DNA of 64,000 bases from Ancylobacter novellus DSM 506 (GCF_000092925.1 NC_014217.1:1-64000); one strand, 5' to 3'. Shown: positions 33,495 to 42,216, numbered from the stretch's first letter. Program-made: numbers and translations. The notes: generated from the sequence alone by a model not told the origin.

Positions 33495-33882
33495 ACTGCG
33501 GGTGATCTGCGTGGAGTGCACCTGCGGACGGCGCTGGTGGGGCCGCTCCAGCGAGGTCGGCTTCCGTTCGATCCAGGATCTTGCCGGGCGGATGGTCTGT
33601 CGTGGGTGTGGCGCGCGCAACGTCTCCGTCGCCTATGCGGACCACGTTGCGGTTCCGGCGCCCGAGCCGAACGAGCTCTGGGCCTCGGTTGAGATATGGG
33701 ATGACGCGGGTATCCGCATTCAGGAAACCATGGCGCGCGTGGGCAATCTCGGTGTTGGCGTCGCCGCCTACGAGCGAACGTTGCTGGAGCGCCCCAATCG
33801 CAATGTGACCTTGCGCGACCGGGCGAGGATAATCCGTAGCACGGCCCGCGACCGTGAGAGACGCGGCAAGAGGTTAGACTAG
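33487..33882 (+). CDS. Zinc-ribbon-like protein in SOS-box operon
   Basis: 131 residues. Cysteines at 8, 11 and 13 (CVECTCG) and at 38 and 41 (CRGCG) look like a zinc ribbon. The C-terminal part is helical and basic ([20 protein letters not shown]), so nucleic acid binding is possible. It is coupled to the preceding gene and shares its LexA-controlled promoter. Its end overlaps the end of the SRAP gene by 9 bases on the other strand. No named family was recognised. Confidence 0.62.
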   Translation: MDELRVICVECTCGRRWWGRSSEVGFRSIQDLAGRMVCRGCGARNVSVAYADHVAVPAPEPNELWASVEIWDDAGIRIQETMARVGNLGVGVAAYERTLLERPNRNVTLRDRARIIRSTARDRERRGKRLD

Positions 33883-34557
33883 AAGACGCAAATCCTCGAC
33901 CGGCGGGTCTTCCTTCGCCGCACCGCGCGCCACGATCGTCAACCCGTCATCCGCCAAGGGGCGCTGCAGCGCGCAGGCCTCGCTCCACGGCGCACGCATC
34001 CATACCTCGCGCTCCTCGGCCGTGGTGAGGATGACGGGCATCGCCTTGGGGTGGATCGGCTTCACCACCGCGTTCGGCTCGCAGGTGAGGAAGCCATAGA
34101 GGTCGTGCGGCCCGAGCACAGGGTTCGCCTTGGTGCCGCGCACGCCGTCCCACGGCGTCCAGATGCCGGCGAAGAAGGTGAGCGGCCTCTCTTCCGACAG
34201 GGCGAACCAGACGACATCCTTGCGCTTGGTGACCGGGTTCGGCTCCGGCGCGTACTCGCTGAAGCTGGTCATCGGCACCAAGCATCGGCTCGCCGGCCCG
34301 GTCCAGCGCCGCCAGTGCGGCGAGGCGACGTTGCGGATGTTGGTCACCGGCGGGCCACCGAACTGAGGCGGCGACGGCATGCCCCATCGCGCCATGGCGA
34401 GCTCGCGCTCGCCGTCCGCGCCGGTGCGGACGATCGGCGCCGGATAGTCGGGGAATATCCCGGTCTGCGGCGCCAGATTGCCGGCGAGGTTGCGCAGCGT
34501 ACCGACGAGATCGCGGATCGCCTCGACGTTGGAATGGTGGCTGTAGAGGTTGCACAT
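33874..34557 (-). CDS. SOS response-associated peptidase (SRAP; HMCES/YedK family)
   Basis: 227 residues. Cys2 after the initiator Met (MCNLYS) is the active residue that forms a thiazolidine crosslink with abasic sites in single-stranded DNA. The family's other marks are present: a RNVAS-like arginine-asparagine segment ([15 protein letters not shown]), [16 protein letters not shown] carrying the glutamate, and HPKAMPVIL carrying the histidine. It shields abasic sites at forks. It is the second gene of a pair behind a LexA box, 6 bases after the small upstream gene. Confidence 0.93.
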   Translation of the reverse strand: MCNLYSHHSNVEAIRDLVGTLRNLAGNLAPQTGIFPDYPAPIVRTGADGERELAMARWGMPSPPQFGGPPVTNIRNVASPHWRRWTGPASRCLVPMTSFSEYAPEPNPVTKRKDVVWFALSEERPLTFFAGIWTPWDGVRGTKANPVLGPHDLYGFLTCEPNAVVKPIHPKAMPVILTTAEEREVWMRAPWSEACALQRPLADDGLTIVARGAAKEDPPVEDLRLLV

Positions 34558-34563
34558 CCAAGC

Positions 34564-34791
34564 TCAGCCTTCGCCAAAGCTCGCCGGCGGGAGGGCGGCC
34601 ATGGTTTCCTTGATCTTCTCCGCGTGCGCGGCGATGGCCCGCGAGACCTTATCGTCGTGGGAATAGCAGACATACCCTTCCTCAGCGTCGAGAACGCCGA
34701 AGAGCGGAAGTCCGTCCTCATCCGAGGTCATGTTGACGGTCCAGGGCAGGGGATAATGGTCGGGCTTCGTTGTCATCATCTGTCCCATCAT
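34564..34791 (-). CDS. Small protein upstream of SRAP, LexA-box controlled
   Basis: About 75 residues: DHYPLPWTVNMTSDEDGLPL, a strand FGVLDAEEGYVCYS and a helix SRAIAAHAEKIKETMAAL. The ATG at 34791 (or 34788) has AAGGGG upstream. A longer frame to 34824 would start inside the LexA box and is rejected. It is translated just before the SRAP gene. Similar short proteins occur in phages and may bind other proteins; no function is known. Confidence 0.62.
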   Translation of the reverse strand: MMGQMMTTKPDHYPLPWTVNMTSDEDGLPLFGVLDAEEGYVCYSHDDKVSRAIAAHAEKIKETMAALPPASFGEG

Positions 34792-34807
34792 GAGCCCCTT
34801 TGCCCGT

Positions 34808-34822
34808 GAACAGAATGAGAAC
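34808..34822 (-). promoter_or_regulatory. LexA (SOS) box for the SRAP operon
   Basis: GAAC (34808-34811), seven bases, GAAC (34819-34822), read on the minus strand as GTTC-N7-GTTC. It lies 16 bases before the ATG at 34791, a position where LexA would block transcription of the small gene and SRAP. Two such exact sites 1.6 kb apart is far above chance. Confidence 0.8.
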
Positions 34823-34846
34823 AAATGGACGAGGGAGTCAAGCTGG

Positions 34847-34885
34847 AAGGGCGGCGTTCCGCCGATTGCGGGGAACGTCGCCCTT
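34847..34885. repeat. Long inverted repeat at the probable prophage/host junction
   Basis: Arms of 14 bases, AAGGGCGGCGTTCC (34847-34860) and GGAACGTCGCCCTT (34872-34885), pair with a single G-T wobble around an 11-base loop; CATTTTC follows. It could terminate leftward transcription coming from the host side, or mark the prophage edge. No matching copy can be sought on the left, because that end is outside the window. Confidence 0.45.
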
Positions 34886-35000
34886 CATTTTCAATGGCTC
34901 GCGCGACAGGGGGCGTTAAGCGGAGAGATTAGGGCGGGAGAGGGGCGTGCGCGGCGGCTTTCTAGAGGGGGCGAAGAGTGACGACGTCATTCTTCCCACG

Positions 35001-35102
35001 CGCCGTCGTCCCCGGGCTTGGCCCGGGGATCCACGACTTGGTGCCCCATGCGCGAGGTGTCGCCGAAGTCGTGGATGGCCGGGCCAAGCCCGGCCATGAC
35101 GA
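35001..35102. repeat. Paired REP-like palindromes (family A)
   Basis: Two palindromes with cores CCCCGGGCTTGGCCCGGGG and GGCCGGGCCAAGCCCGGCC face each other, joined by the outer inverted repeat CCACGACTT / AAGTCGTGG. Similar units appear at 48180-48220 and 58667-58760. This is the first host-type repeat after the prophage. Confidence 0.75.
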
Positions 35103-35167
35103 ACCGGGCAGAGGATACGAAAATCCGGGCCGCACCCTTCGCCACGAGTTGCTGAAACCCCGCAGCG

Positions 35168-35593
35168 TCACCCCTTCAGCAGCTGCTGTGCCTCGTCGAG
35201 CGCGCGGCCGCAGGCGGCGGCGTCGCCGGACTGGTCGGCGGCCTTGGCGCGGCTCATGGCGGCGCTGACCTGCTGCGACGAGGACGCGCCGCCCTGCGCG
35301 GCGGTGGCGCCGCCCGAGGTCTGCGACCGCACGTCCGCCGGCGAGGTTGCCTTGCTGCCGACGGTGGCATTCATGCCGGCGGTGCCGCCGGTGCCGGGCG
35401 TCTCGCCGGCCTTCGGCACACCAGGATTGGGCGCAGCGGTCATGGCGTCGGTGGATTTGGTGGGGCCGGAGCCGGCATCGCTGGTCGACAGCGATTTCTC
35501 CAGCGCCGAGATGCGCTCGGTACAGGGACCGGCGAAGGCGACGGTGCTCATGCTCGCGAGCGCCGCGCCGAGGATGATGGCGGTGGTTTTCAT
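35168..35593 (-). CDS. Exported low-complexity protein, EcfG-dependent
   Basis: 141 residues. A signal peptide (MKTTAIILGAALASMSTVAFA-GP) precedes a short CTERISALEKSL segment, a Gly/Thr/Pro/Ala-rich middle and an Ala-rich C-terminus with AACGRALDEAQQLL. Probably periplasmic; function unknown. The ribosome site is excellent (AAGGAGGAAGACC before the ATG), and an exact EcfG promoter lies 36 bases upstream, so it should be induced by general stress. Confidence 0.8.
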   Translation of the reverse strand: MKTTAIILGAALASMSTVAFAGPCTERISALEKSLSTSDAGSGPTKSTDAMTAAPNPGVPKAGETPGTGGTAGMNATVGSKATSPADVRSQTSGGATAAQGGASSSQQVSAAMSRAKAADQSGDAAACGRALDEAQQLLKG

Positions 35594-35628
35594 GGTCTTC
35601 CTCCTTGCCGTTGCATCGGCAAGAGGAA

Positions 35629-35653
35629 AACGACCGCCGGAAGGGGACGTTCC
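35629..35653 (-). promoter_or_regulatory. EcfG (general stress sigma) promoter
   Basis: On the minus strand GGAAC (35653-35649), 16 bases, CGTT (35632-35629). This is the alphaproteobacterial EcfG consensus. Predicted transcription start near 35622 gives a 5' leader of about 30 bases to the gene starting at 35593. Confidence 0.85.
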
Positions 35654-35682
35654 GTTGCGGTAATGGAAGGGCGGGCGCGGCG

Positions 35683-38481
35683 CTACGCCGCGTTCGCCTC
35701 GTCGTCGGCGTCGAGCACCTGCAAGAGCGCCCGGCGGATGGCGGAGTGGCGGGCGGCGCCTATGATCTTCGCGCCCATCAGGTCGGTGACGTAGAACACG
35801 TCCACCGCCCGCTCGCCGAAGGTGGCGATGTGCGCCGAGGCGATGTTGAGGTTCAGCCGCGACAGCGTCTGCGTCAGCCCGTAGAGCAGGCCGGGCCGGT
35901 CGAGGCCGGAGACCTCGACCACGGTGTGGCGGTTGGACCAGCTGTTGTTCAGCGTCACCTCGGGCTCGACGGTGAAGGCGCGCGGGCGCTTGGGGATGCG
36001 CTTGGCGACGATCTCCGGCAGCCGGATCTCGCCGGCAAGCGACTTCTGGATCGCCGCGGCGATGCGCTCGGTGCGGCGCAGCTCGTCGGAATCCTGCTCG
36101 AAGGCGCGGGTGAGCGAGATGGTGTCGAGAGCGCGCCCGTCCGTCGTCGTGCTGATCTGCGCGTCGACGATGTGCGCCCCGGCGCTGGCACAGGCCCCGG
36201 CGATGACGGCGAGCAGCTTGGGGTGGTCGGGGGCGAAGACGGTGAGCTCGGTGACGCCGCGGGCTGCATCCGTGTGGGCGGTGGTGGCGAGCGCGCGGCC
36301 CTCCGCCTCGGCGGCGCGGATGAAGCGGGCATGCTCGGCCTGCTGCTCCCGGTCGGTCTGCAGCCAGTAGGTCTGGTAGTGGCGGGAGAGATAGGCCTCG
36401 ATCTCCTCCGGCGGCCAATCGGCCATGGCGGCGCGGAACTCGGCCTGCGCGCGGGCGACGCGCTGGTTGCGGTTGCTCTCGGAGAAGCCGCCGGTGATCA
36501 CCGGCTCGGTCTCGTAATAGAGCGTGCGCAGCAACTGGGACTTCCAGTTGTTCCACACGCCGGGACCGACCGCGCGGATGTCGGCCGTGGTGAGGATGAG
36601 CAGCAGCTTCATGCGCTCGAGGTTCTGCACCACGCTGGCGAAGTTCTCGATGGTCTTGCGGTCGGAGAGGTCGCGCGACTGGGCGATGGTCGACATGGTG
36701 AGGTGCTGCTCGATCAGCCACGCCACCGTGTCGGTGTCGACCGGGCTTAGGCCGAAGCGCGGGCACAGCTTGCGGGCGACGCGGGCGCCGGCGATCGAGT
36801 GGTCCTCCGGTCGACCCTTGGCGATGTCGTGCAGGAACACCGCGACATAGAGCAGGGTGCGGTTCTTGATCTGCTGCACCAGTTCGTTGGCGAGGCCGAG
36901 GTCGGGCCGGTCGCCGCGCTCGATCTGCCCGAGCACGCCGATGGCGCGGATGAGATGCTCGTCCACCGTGTAGGAGTGGTACATGTTGAACTGCATCATC
37001 GCCACGACGCGGCCGAATTCCGGGATGAAGCGGCCGAGCACGCCGGTCTCGTTCATCCGCCGCAGCACGATTTCCGGCGTTTCGCGCGAGCACAGGATCT
37101 CAAGGAAGAGCTTGTTCGCCTCCGGGTTCTCGCGCACGCGCTGGTCGATCAGCTTCAGCGAGCGCGTGGCGAGGCGCATCGCGTCCGGATGGAAGGCGAG
37201 GCCGTGCTTGCCGGCGAGGTGGAAGATGCGGATCAGGTTGACCGGATCGCGGCCGAAGGCGCTGGCGTCGGCGACGTTGATGCGGTCATTGTCGACGATG
37301 AAGTCGGTGCTTTCCTTCAGCGCGCGGCGCGGCGAGCGGCGCAGCCGGGCGATCACCCGGTTGAGCCGCGGCACCGGCTTGTCGTGCCGTTCCTCCAGCG
37401 CCGCCGAGACGATGGCGGTGAGGTCGCCGACGTCCTTGGCCACGAGGAAGTAGTGCTTCATGAAGCGCTCGACGTCCTTCAGGCCCGGATGGGCCGTGTA
37501 GCCGAGCCGCTCGGCCATCTCGCGCTGCAGATCGAAGGAGAGGCGTTCCTCCGCCTTGCCGGCGAGGAAGTGCAGATGGCAGCGCACCGACCAGAGGAAG
37601 TCCTCGCAGCGGCGGAACACCACCGCCTCCTCGGGCGTGAACACGCCCTTGGCGACGAGGTCGCGGGTCTCGTGCACGCGGTAGACGTATTTGGCGATCC
37701 AGAACAGCGTGTGCAGGTCGCGCAGGCCGCCCTTGCCGTCCTTGACGTTCGGCTCGACCACATAGCGCGACTGGCCGGCACGCTTCAGCCGGTCCTCGCG
37801 CTCGGCGAGCTTGGCGGCGACGAACTCGACGGCGGTGCCCTGCACCACTTCCTTGTCGAAGCGGACGGTGAGTTCCTCGAACAGGCTCTTCTCGCCGAGC
37901 AGCAGCCGTGCTTCCAGCAGCGCCGTGCGGATGGTCATGTCGGCGCGCGCCTGGCGGATGCACTCGTCGACCGAGCGCGTCGCGTGGCCGACCTTCAGCC
38001 CCATGTCCCAGAGCACGTAGAGGATCGCCTCGGCGACGCTCTCGCCCCAGGCGGTCTGCTTGTAGGGCAACAGGAACAGGATGTCGGTGTCCGAGCCCGG
38101 CGCCATCAGCCCGCGGCCATAGCCGCCGACGGCGACGATGGCCATGCGCTCGGCGGTGGAGGGATTGTCGGACGGGTAGAGGAACTTCACCGCCAGCTCG
38201 TGCACGAGAGCGATGATCTCGTCCTGCAGCCGCGAGAGCCGCTCGGCGCAGCGCCGGCCCGAGCCCTCCTCCATCAGCCAGCGCTCGGCAGTCTTGTGGC
38301 CCTGCTGGTAGGCGAGCTTGAGCCGCCGGGCCATCTGGCCACGCAGCTCGATCTCGCGGCCCGCCTTGCCATTGTCCAGCACCTGCCGGGCGAGGGCGGT
38401 GAGCTCCTCGCGCAGGACGTCGATATCGAACAATTCCTTAAAGGGATGGTCGGTGCGGCGGCGTCGGCGGGTATCGGTCAT
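35683..38481 (-). CDS. glnD: Bifunctional [protein-PII] uridylyltransferase / uridylyl-removing enzyme
   Basis: 932 residues. The nucleotidyltransferase domain has GGYGRG (119-124) and SDTD (130-133). A GlnE/D linker domain is followed by an HD phosphohydrolase with FLHDIAKGRPEDHS, and two ACT domains close the C-terminus (GVTELTVFAPDHPKLLAVI and HTVVEVSGLDRPGLLYGLT). It senses glutamine and modifies PII proteins, controlling nitrogen assimilation. A start at 38535 would add 18 residues; 38481 is chosen because AGG lies about 9 bases upstream and the added segment is not conserved-looking. All catalytic motifs are intact. Confidence 0.96.
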   Translation of the reverse strand: MTDTRRRRRTDHPFKELFDIDVLREELTALARQVLDNGKAGREIELRGQMARRLKLAYQQGHKTAERWLMEEGSGRRCAERLSRLQDEIIALVHELAVKFLYPSDNPSTAERMAIVAVGGYGRGLMAPGSDTDILFLLPYKQTAWGESVAEAILYVLWDMGLKVGHATRSVDECIRQARADMTIRTALLEARLLLGEKSLFEELTVRFDKEVVQGTAVEFVAAKLAEREDRLKRAGQSRYVVEPNVKDGKGGLRDLHTLFWIAKYVYRVHETRDLVAKGVFTPEEAVVFRRCEDFLWSVRCHLHFLAGKAEERLSFDLQREMAERLGYTAHPGLKDVERFMKHYFLVAKDVGDLTAIVSAALEERHDKPVPRLNRVIARLRRSPRRALKESTDFIVDNDRINVADASAFGRDPVNLIRIFHLAGKHGLAFHPDAMRLATRSLKLIDQRVRENPEANKLFLEILCSRETPEIVLRRMNETGVLGRFIPEFGRVVAMMQFNMYHSYTVDEHLIRAIGVLGQIERGDRPDLGLANELVQQIKNRTLLYVAVFLHDIAKGRPEDHSIAGARVARKLCPRFGLSPVDTDTVAWLIEQHLTMSTIAQSRDLSDRKTIENFASVVQNLERMKLLLILTTADIRAVGPGVWNNWKSQLLRTLYYETEPVITGGFSESNRNQRVARAQAEFRAAMADWPPEEIEAYLSRHYQTYWLQTDREQQAEHARFIRAAEAEGRALATTAHTDAARGVTELTVFAPDHPKLLAVIAGACASAGAHIVDAQISTTTDGRALDTISLTRAFEQDSDELRRTERIAAAIQKSLAGEIRLPEIVAKRIPKRPRAFTVEPEVTLNNSWSNRHTVVEVSGLDRPGLLYGLTQTLSRLNLNIASAHIATFGERAVDVFYVTDLMGAKIIGAARHSAIRRALLQVLDADDEANAA

Positions 38482-38580
38482 GGGCAAGCCTGGCTGGTCG
38501 GATACCGCTTTAGCCGATCCGGCCGGCGCCGTCATCGTGCGCCGCGTGGGGACGGCGCAAAGGAGGGCTCCAAAAGCAAC

Positions 38581-38603
38581 ATGCCCGGCACTCGGCCGGG
38601 CAT
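38581..38603 (-). terminator. Hairpin terminator of the PRC-barrel gene
   Basis: Arms ATGCCCGGC (38581-38589) and GCCGGGCAT (38595-38603) with a 5-base loop; on the minus strand it is followed by GTTGCTTTTGG. It lies downstream of the gene that ends at 38689 and upstream of glnD. Confidence 0.6.
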
Positions 38604-38688
38604 GCGCTCCTGACGTCCCCGGGGGAGCCGGGCCGTCGCTAGGCGGGGCCGCGTTGGCGGCCGATCCCTTGGTCTTGGTCAGGCGCCT

Positions 38689-39270
38689 TTAGTTGGTCTT
38701 GGCGCCGGCGTCCGAGGTCTCGCTGCGCATCTGCTCCAGCGACTTGAATTCCGGCGCCGAGTTCAGTTCCTCCTTGGTGAGGGCGACCACGATCTTCTGG
38801 CCGTCGTCGGTCGGCGTCGGGGTGAGCGAGTCGAAGGACACCGCCACCGGCTTGGCGCCGATGCCGAGGAAGCCGCCGACGTCGATCACCGCGGCGATGA
38901 CGCTGCCGTCGCGCTCCAGCACCAGATCGCTGATCGAGCCGAGCTTCTCGTCGGTCGAGGTCACGACGGCGGTGCCGATCAGGTCGGAGCCGAGCCACTG
39001 GCCCGAGCTCTGGGTGCTCACGAATTTCGGCGTCGAGGGGGCGGGCTTGGCCGCGGCCGTGTCGCCCGAAGGCGGAGTGGTCGGGGTCGCGCTCGGGGTA
39101 TTGGTGTTCGGCATCTCGGAAGCCGGAGCCTGCGGGGTGCCGGCATCCGGCGCCATCGGGCTGGCGGCGGGCGGAGTGGTGGATTCCGGCGCCGGGCTCT
39201 GGCTGAATGCGACCGCCGGGGCGAGCGCCAAGGCAGCGGCGGCGGTCAGGGTCGCAAGCTTGCTGGTCAT
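38689..39270 (-). CDS. Exported PRC-barrel domain protein, EcfG-dependent
   Basis: 193 residues. A signal peptide (MTSKLATLTAAAALALAPAV) is followed by a Pro/Thr/Ser-rich linker of about 70 residues, then a PRC barrel (WLGSDLIGTAVVTSTDEKLG, SISDLVLERDGSVIAAVIDV, GGFLGIGAKPVAVSFDSL). Such proteins are common in the stress regulons of Rhizobiales; molecular role unknown. The ATG at 39270 has GGGAGAAG upstream; a start at 39348 would begin in the promoter and is rejected. Confidence 0.85.
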   Translation of the reverse strand: MTSKLATLTAAAALALAPAVAFSQSPAPESTTPPAASPMAPDAGTPQAPASEMPNTNTPSATPTTPPSGDTAAAKPAPSTPKFVSTQSSGQWLGSDLIGTAVVTSTDEKLGSISDLVLERDGSVIAAVIDVGGFLGIGAKPVAVSFDSLTPTPTDDGQKIVVALTKEELNSAPEFKSLEQMRSETSDAGAKTN

Positions 39271-39340
39271 CGTCTTCTCCCGTAGGTGTTTCACTGACTT
39301 GATGTCATGATTTGCGATCACGAAGATCGCCTGCGGAAGA

Positions 39341-39365
39341 AACGTCAAAGTCTATATTTCGTTCC
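39341..39365 (-). promoter_or_regulatory. EcfG promoter of the PRC-barrel gene
   Basis: On the minus strand GGAAC (39365-39361), 16 bases, CGTT (39344-39341), an exact match. The predicted leader to the ATG at 39270 is about 65 bases. Confidence 0.85.
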
Positions 39366-39423
39366 TTCGCGCAGAAGTTTTGCTCTCGCGAAGGATCACC
39401 TGAGCTATCTCGATATGAGCTTT

Positions 39424-39855
39424 TCAGTTCAGGCTGTTGACGATCGAGGCATCGGCCACGCAGACGGTAAGTTCTTCCGTCGCGAGGTTGGATTTCGTCA
39501 CACCCATGGCCGAAAGGCACCCCTTGGGCGTGCGCATCACCCGCGGCGGGCTCGCCGGTGCCGGCGTCGCGCTGTCCACGACCGGACGGGTTGCCGCGCC
39601 GGCCGGGGCGACGGCAGCGGGCGTGCCGGCCGGGCCGCTGTCCAGCCGCGGGCCCTTGGCGGCGCGGTTGACCACCGGCGCGCGCAGGTTTGCGGGCGGA
39701 CCCATCATCTCGATGGCGACGGGGTGCGGGGTGATGCGGGCGATAGCGCCGGCGCTGAGTGCGCCGGCCGTGACCGGCACCATGAGCGCCGCGCCGGTAA
39801 CGGCGCCGAGCAGATAGGCGGAACCCTTGAAAGCCGTGCTGACGACGCCAGCCAT
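39424..39855 (-). CDS. Membrane-anchored or exported small protein, EcfG-dependent
   Basis: 143 residues with an N-terminal hydrophobic stretch (AYLLGAVTGAALMVPVTAG), a Pro/Ala-rich middle and a C-terminal CLSAMGVTKSNLATEELTVC with two cysteines that could form a disulfide in the periplasm. Function unknown. The ATG at 39855 has GGAAGGGGAAA upstream; a longer frame to 39981 is less likely. Confidence 0.72.
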   Translation of the reverse strand: MAGVVSTAFKGSAYLLGAVTGAALMVPVTAGALSAGAIARITPHPVAIEMMGPPANLRAPVVNRAAKGPRLDSGPAGTPAAVAPAGAATRPVVDSATPAPASPPRVMRTPKGCLSAMGVTKSNLATEELTVCVADASIVNSLN

Positions 39856-40004
39856 GGTATTTCCCCTTCCGGCCGACGCTCGCGAAAGCACAGAGCATTC
39901 CTGCCTGACGAAGGTGCATACCGCGCCTCCCGCCGGATCTCTTCCGCGAGCGAATGTTCTTTTGAAAAATGACGGCCACAATTCAGCCGTCCACTCGCAT
40001 GGTT

Positions 40005-40029
40005 AACGTGTGGAAGAGATTCCGGTTCC
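40005..40029 (-). promoter_or_regulatory. EcfG promoter
   Basis: On the minus strand GGAAC (40029-40025), 16 bases, CGTT (40008-40005), exact. It would drive the gene starting at 39855 with a long leader of about 140 bases. Confidence 0.78.
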
Positions 40030-40076
40030 CTTGCGTGATCACGTTTTCGCGCGCGGCGCCCGGCGGCGCGCGGTAA

Positions 40077-41405
40077 CTAGCGGCCGGCGGTCAGGTGGTG
40101 CTCGGGCACGGTGACGTGGCAGACCAGACCGGCGGGGGCGAAATCGAGGTCGACCTCGCCGTCCAGCGCCCGTGCGAGATTGCGTTCGATGACCAGCGAG
40201 CCGAAGCCGCGCCCGCTCGGGACGGTGACCGGCGGGCCGCCGCTCTCGCGCCAGGACAGCTCGAAGCCGCCCCCGGCCTCCGCCATGCGTCGCGCCCAGG
40301 TGATGTCGACATGGCCGCTCGGCACGGACAGCGCGCCGTATTTGGCGGCATTGGTGGAGAGCTCGTGCAGGGCGAGGCCGATATTCTGCGCCGCCTCGGG
40401 CTTGAGGAAGATGTTCGGCCCGGTGACGCTGACCTGGCTGTTCTCGCGGTCGATGTGATGGCCGAGCTGCGAGCGCACCATGTCGATGAGCGCCGCGCCG
40501 TGCCAGCTCTCCTGCACCAGCAGGTCGTGCGAGCGCGACAGCGCCTGCAGACGGGCCGAGAAGATCTCCACGAACTCGTCAATCGAGCCGGCATGGCGGG
40601 CGGTCTGGCGCGCCATGGCCTGGATCACCGCGAGCAGGTTCTTCGAGCGGTGGGTCAGCTCGCGCATCAAAAGGCGCAGATGCTGCTCGTTCTCCTTGCG
40701 CTCGGTGACGTCGACCACGGCGCCGGTCAGGCCGACGGTGGCGCCGGAGAGGTCGCGCAGCGGCTCTATATGGATGTCGTACCAGAACCTGCCGCCGTCC
40801 TCGTTCACCTCGGTCTCGCCCTTGCGGGCTGCGGAGGCGGCGAGGGATTCGCGCTTGATGAGCGCAATCGGCTGCGACTGCGCGTCACCGAGCAGATCGG
40901 CGTCGGTGGAGCCCAGCACCTGCTCGACCGGATAGCCGAACAGCGGCTTGCTCACCGAGGTGTAGCGCAGGTCGCGGTCCTGGGTGAAGATCGCGACCTT
41001 CGAGCCGCGCAGCGCCATCTCGTAGCGCTGCAGGGCGGTGGCGAGCTCAAGCGTCAGCCGGCGCTGCTCGCTGGCGACATGGCCGGGCGAGGGCATGTTG
41101 ACCAGCGCCCGGAAATTGATCCACAGCGCGGTCGCGCCGACGGCGCTGAGCGCGGCGATGCCGATCCGCACCGCCGATTGCAGCCAGTCCGGGCTCATGC
41201 GGCTGCCGTTGAAGATCGCGAGCAGCATCAGCAGCGCGAACATGCTGACCAGCGCCACGAGAAGTGCCGTGAGCAGCCGCGTGCGGCCAGAGAAGTCCGG
41301 CCGCAGTTGCAGCAGGCGAACCAGCCCCACCGCGATGGCCAGCGACGACAGGATCGTTACCCATCGCGCGGCATCGTCGATGAGATCGAGCGTGAGCGGG
41401 GGCAT
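40077..41405 (-). CDS. HWE-family sensor histidine kinase, likely PhyR kinase
   Basis: 442 residues. Three membrane helices (about 15-33, 43-65, 78-98), a PAS domain (about 125-236) and an HWE/HisKA_2 kinase core: H-box ELTHRSKNLLAVIQAMARQT with His252, the N-box LHELSTNAAKYGAL, and a WRE motif near 370. It lies directly behind phyR on the same strand (7-base gap), so it very probably controls PhyR phosphorylation in response to a signal sensed by the membrane or PAS part. Confidence 0.9.
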   Translation of the reverse strand: MPPLTLDLIDDAARWVTILSSLAIAVGLVRLLQLRPDFSGRTRLLTALLVALVSMFALLMLLAIFNGSRMSPDWLQSAVRIGIAALSAVGATALWINFRALVNMPSPGHVASEQRRLTLELATALQRYEMALRGSKVAIFTQDRDLRYTSVSKPLFGYPVEQVLGSTDADLLGDAQSQPIALIKRESLAASAARKGETEVNEDGGRFWYDIHIEPLRDLSGATVGLTGAVVDVTERKENEQHLRLLMRELTHRSKNLLAVIQAMARQTARHAGSIDEFVEIFSARLQALSRSHDLLVQESWHGAALIDMVRSQLGHHIDRENSQVSVTGPNIFLKPEAAQNIGLALHELSTNAAKYGALSVPSGHVDITWARRMAEAGGGFELSWRESGGPPVTVPSGRGFGSLVIERNLARALDGEVDLDFAPAGLVCHVTVPEHHLTAGR

Positions 41406-41412
41406 CGGCGGA

Positions 41413-42216
41413 TCAGGCGGTCGCGCGCTGCTCCCGTGGACGCGCCCGGCGCTCGAAGAACAGTGCCTGGCTGATGACGGCGGCGACCGTCGAGGGCTGG
41501 AAGGGCTTGGCGATCAGGAAGGCCGGCTCCGGCCGCACGCCGGTGAGGAAGCGTTCCGGATAGGCGGTGATGAAGATCACCGGCACCTCGACCTTGGCGA
41601 TCAGCTCGTTCACGGCGTCGAGGCCGGAGGAGCCGTCGGCGAGCTGGATGTCGGCAAGGATCAGGCCCGGCGCCTTGCGGCGGGCGAGCTCGACCGCCTC
41701 GGTATGGGTGCGGGCGATGCCGGTGACGCGGTGGCCGAGGCTCTCCACGAGGCCTTCCAGGTCCAGCGCGATGAAGGGCTCATCCTCGATGATCAGGACG
41801 TCGGTGGCGATTTCCGCCGCCAGCTCGCGCCCGGCATCCTCGACGAGGTTGCGCAGGGTCGGGACATCGATCTCGAGGACCTGCGCGGCGTCCTCCTCGG
41901 TGAAGCCTTCGAGCGAGACCAGCAGGAAGGCCTGGCGGACCACCGGGGTGATGTGGCCGAGGCGGTGCTCGCCCTGGATCGCCGCCGGCGTCTGGTCGAC
42001 CTTGGCGTTCAGGGACACCGAGTCCCAAAGGCGGGTGAGGAGGCGATAGAGGGCAACGCGGGGATCGGCGTCACGGTCGAGGATGGCAGGATCGGCGATG
42101 AGGGTCTCCAGCATCGCCGTTACATAAGCGTCGCCCGCGGACTGGCTGCCGCTGAGCGCACGCGCATAGCGGCGCAGGAACGGCAGGTGCTGCGCGACAA
42201 GTTGAGAAGTGCTCAC
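41413..42216 (-). CDS. phyR: Anti-anti-sigma response regulator PhyR
   Basis: 267 residues. The N-terminal half is an ECF-sigma-like domain (LVAQHLPFLRRYARALSGSQ; ITPVVRQAFLLVSLEGFTEE). The C-terminal half is a receiver with Glu144/Asp145, phospho-acceptor Asp189 (LILADIQLADG), Thr217 (FITAYP) and Lys237 (IAKPF). When phosphorylated, PhyR binds NepR by mimicking sigma and frees EcfG. It is divergent from nepR-ecfG and has its own EcfG promoter, giving positive feedback. Confidence 0.97.
   Translation of the reverse strand: MSTSQLVAQHLPFLRRYARALSGSQSAGDAYVTAMLETLIADPAILDRDADPRVALYRLLTRLWDSVSLNAKVDQTPAAIQGEHRLGHITPVVRQAFLLVSLEGFTEEDAAQVLEIDVPTLRNLVEDAGRELAAEIATDVLIIEDEPFIALDLEGLVESLGHRVTGIARTHTEAVELARRKAPGLILADIQLADGSSGLDAVNELIAKVEVPVIFITAYPERFLTGVRPEPAFLIAKPFQPSTVAAVISQALFFERRARPREQRATA

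Larger units (their letters stand above)
1..34900. mobile_element. Prophage, siphovirus type, left end outside window
   Basis: A continuous run of phage genes in normal modular order: replication, HNH-terminase, portal, ClpP-like protease, HK97 capsid, connectors, tail tube, chaperone, tape measure, GTA-like tail hub, fibre, lysis, cargo. There is a tail tube but no sheath or baseplate gene, which implies a long non-contractile tail. No integrase, excisionase or complete CI-type repressor is present, so these should lie left of position 1. The right boundary is inferred: the last phage-like genes end near 34.8 kb and host REP palindromes start at 35.0 kb. No att duplication can be seen because the left end is missing. 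The structural modules appear intact. Confidence 0.9.

Noticed and set aside
34789..34824. Longer start (34824) for the small gene before SRAP
   Set aside because: It would begin inside the LexA box; the ATG at 34791 has a ribosome site.
36799..38613. 604-codon plus-strand frame across glnD
   Set aside because: Opposite a fully recognised glnD with intact motifs.
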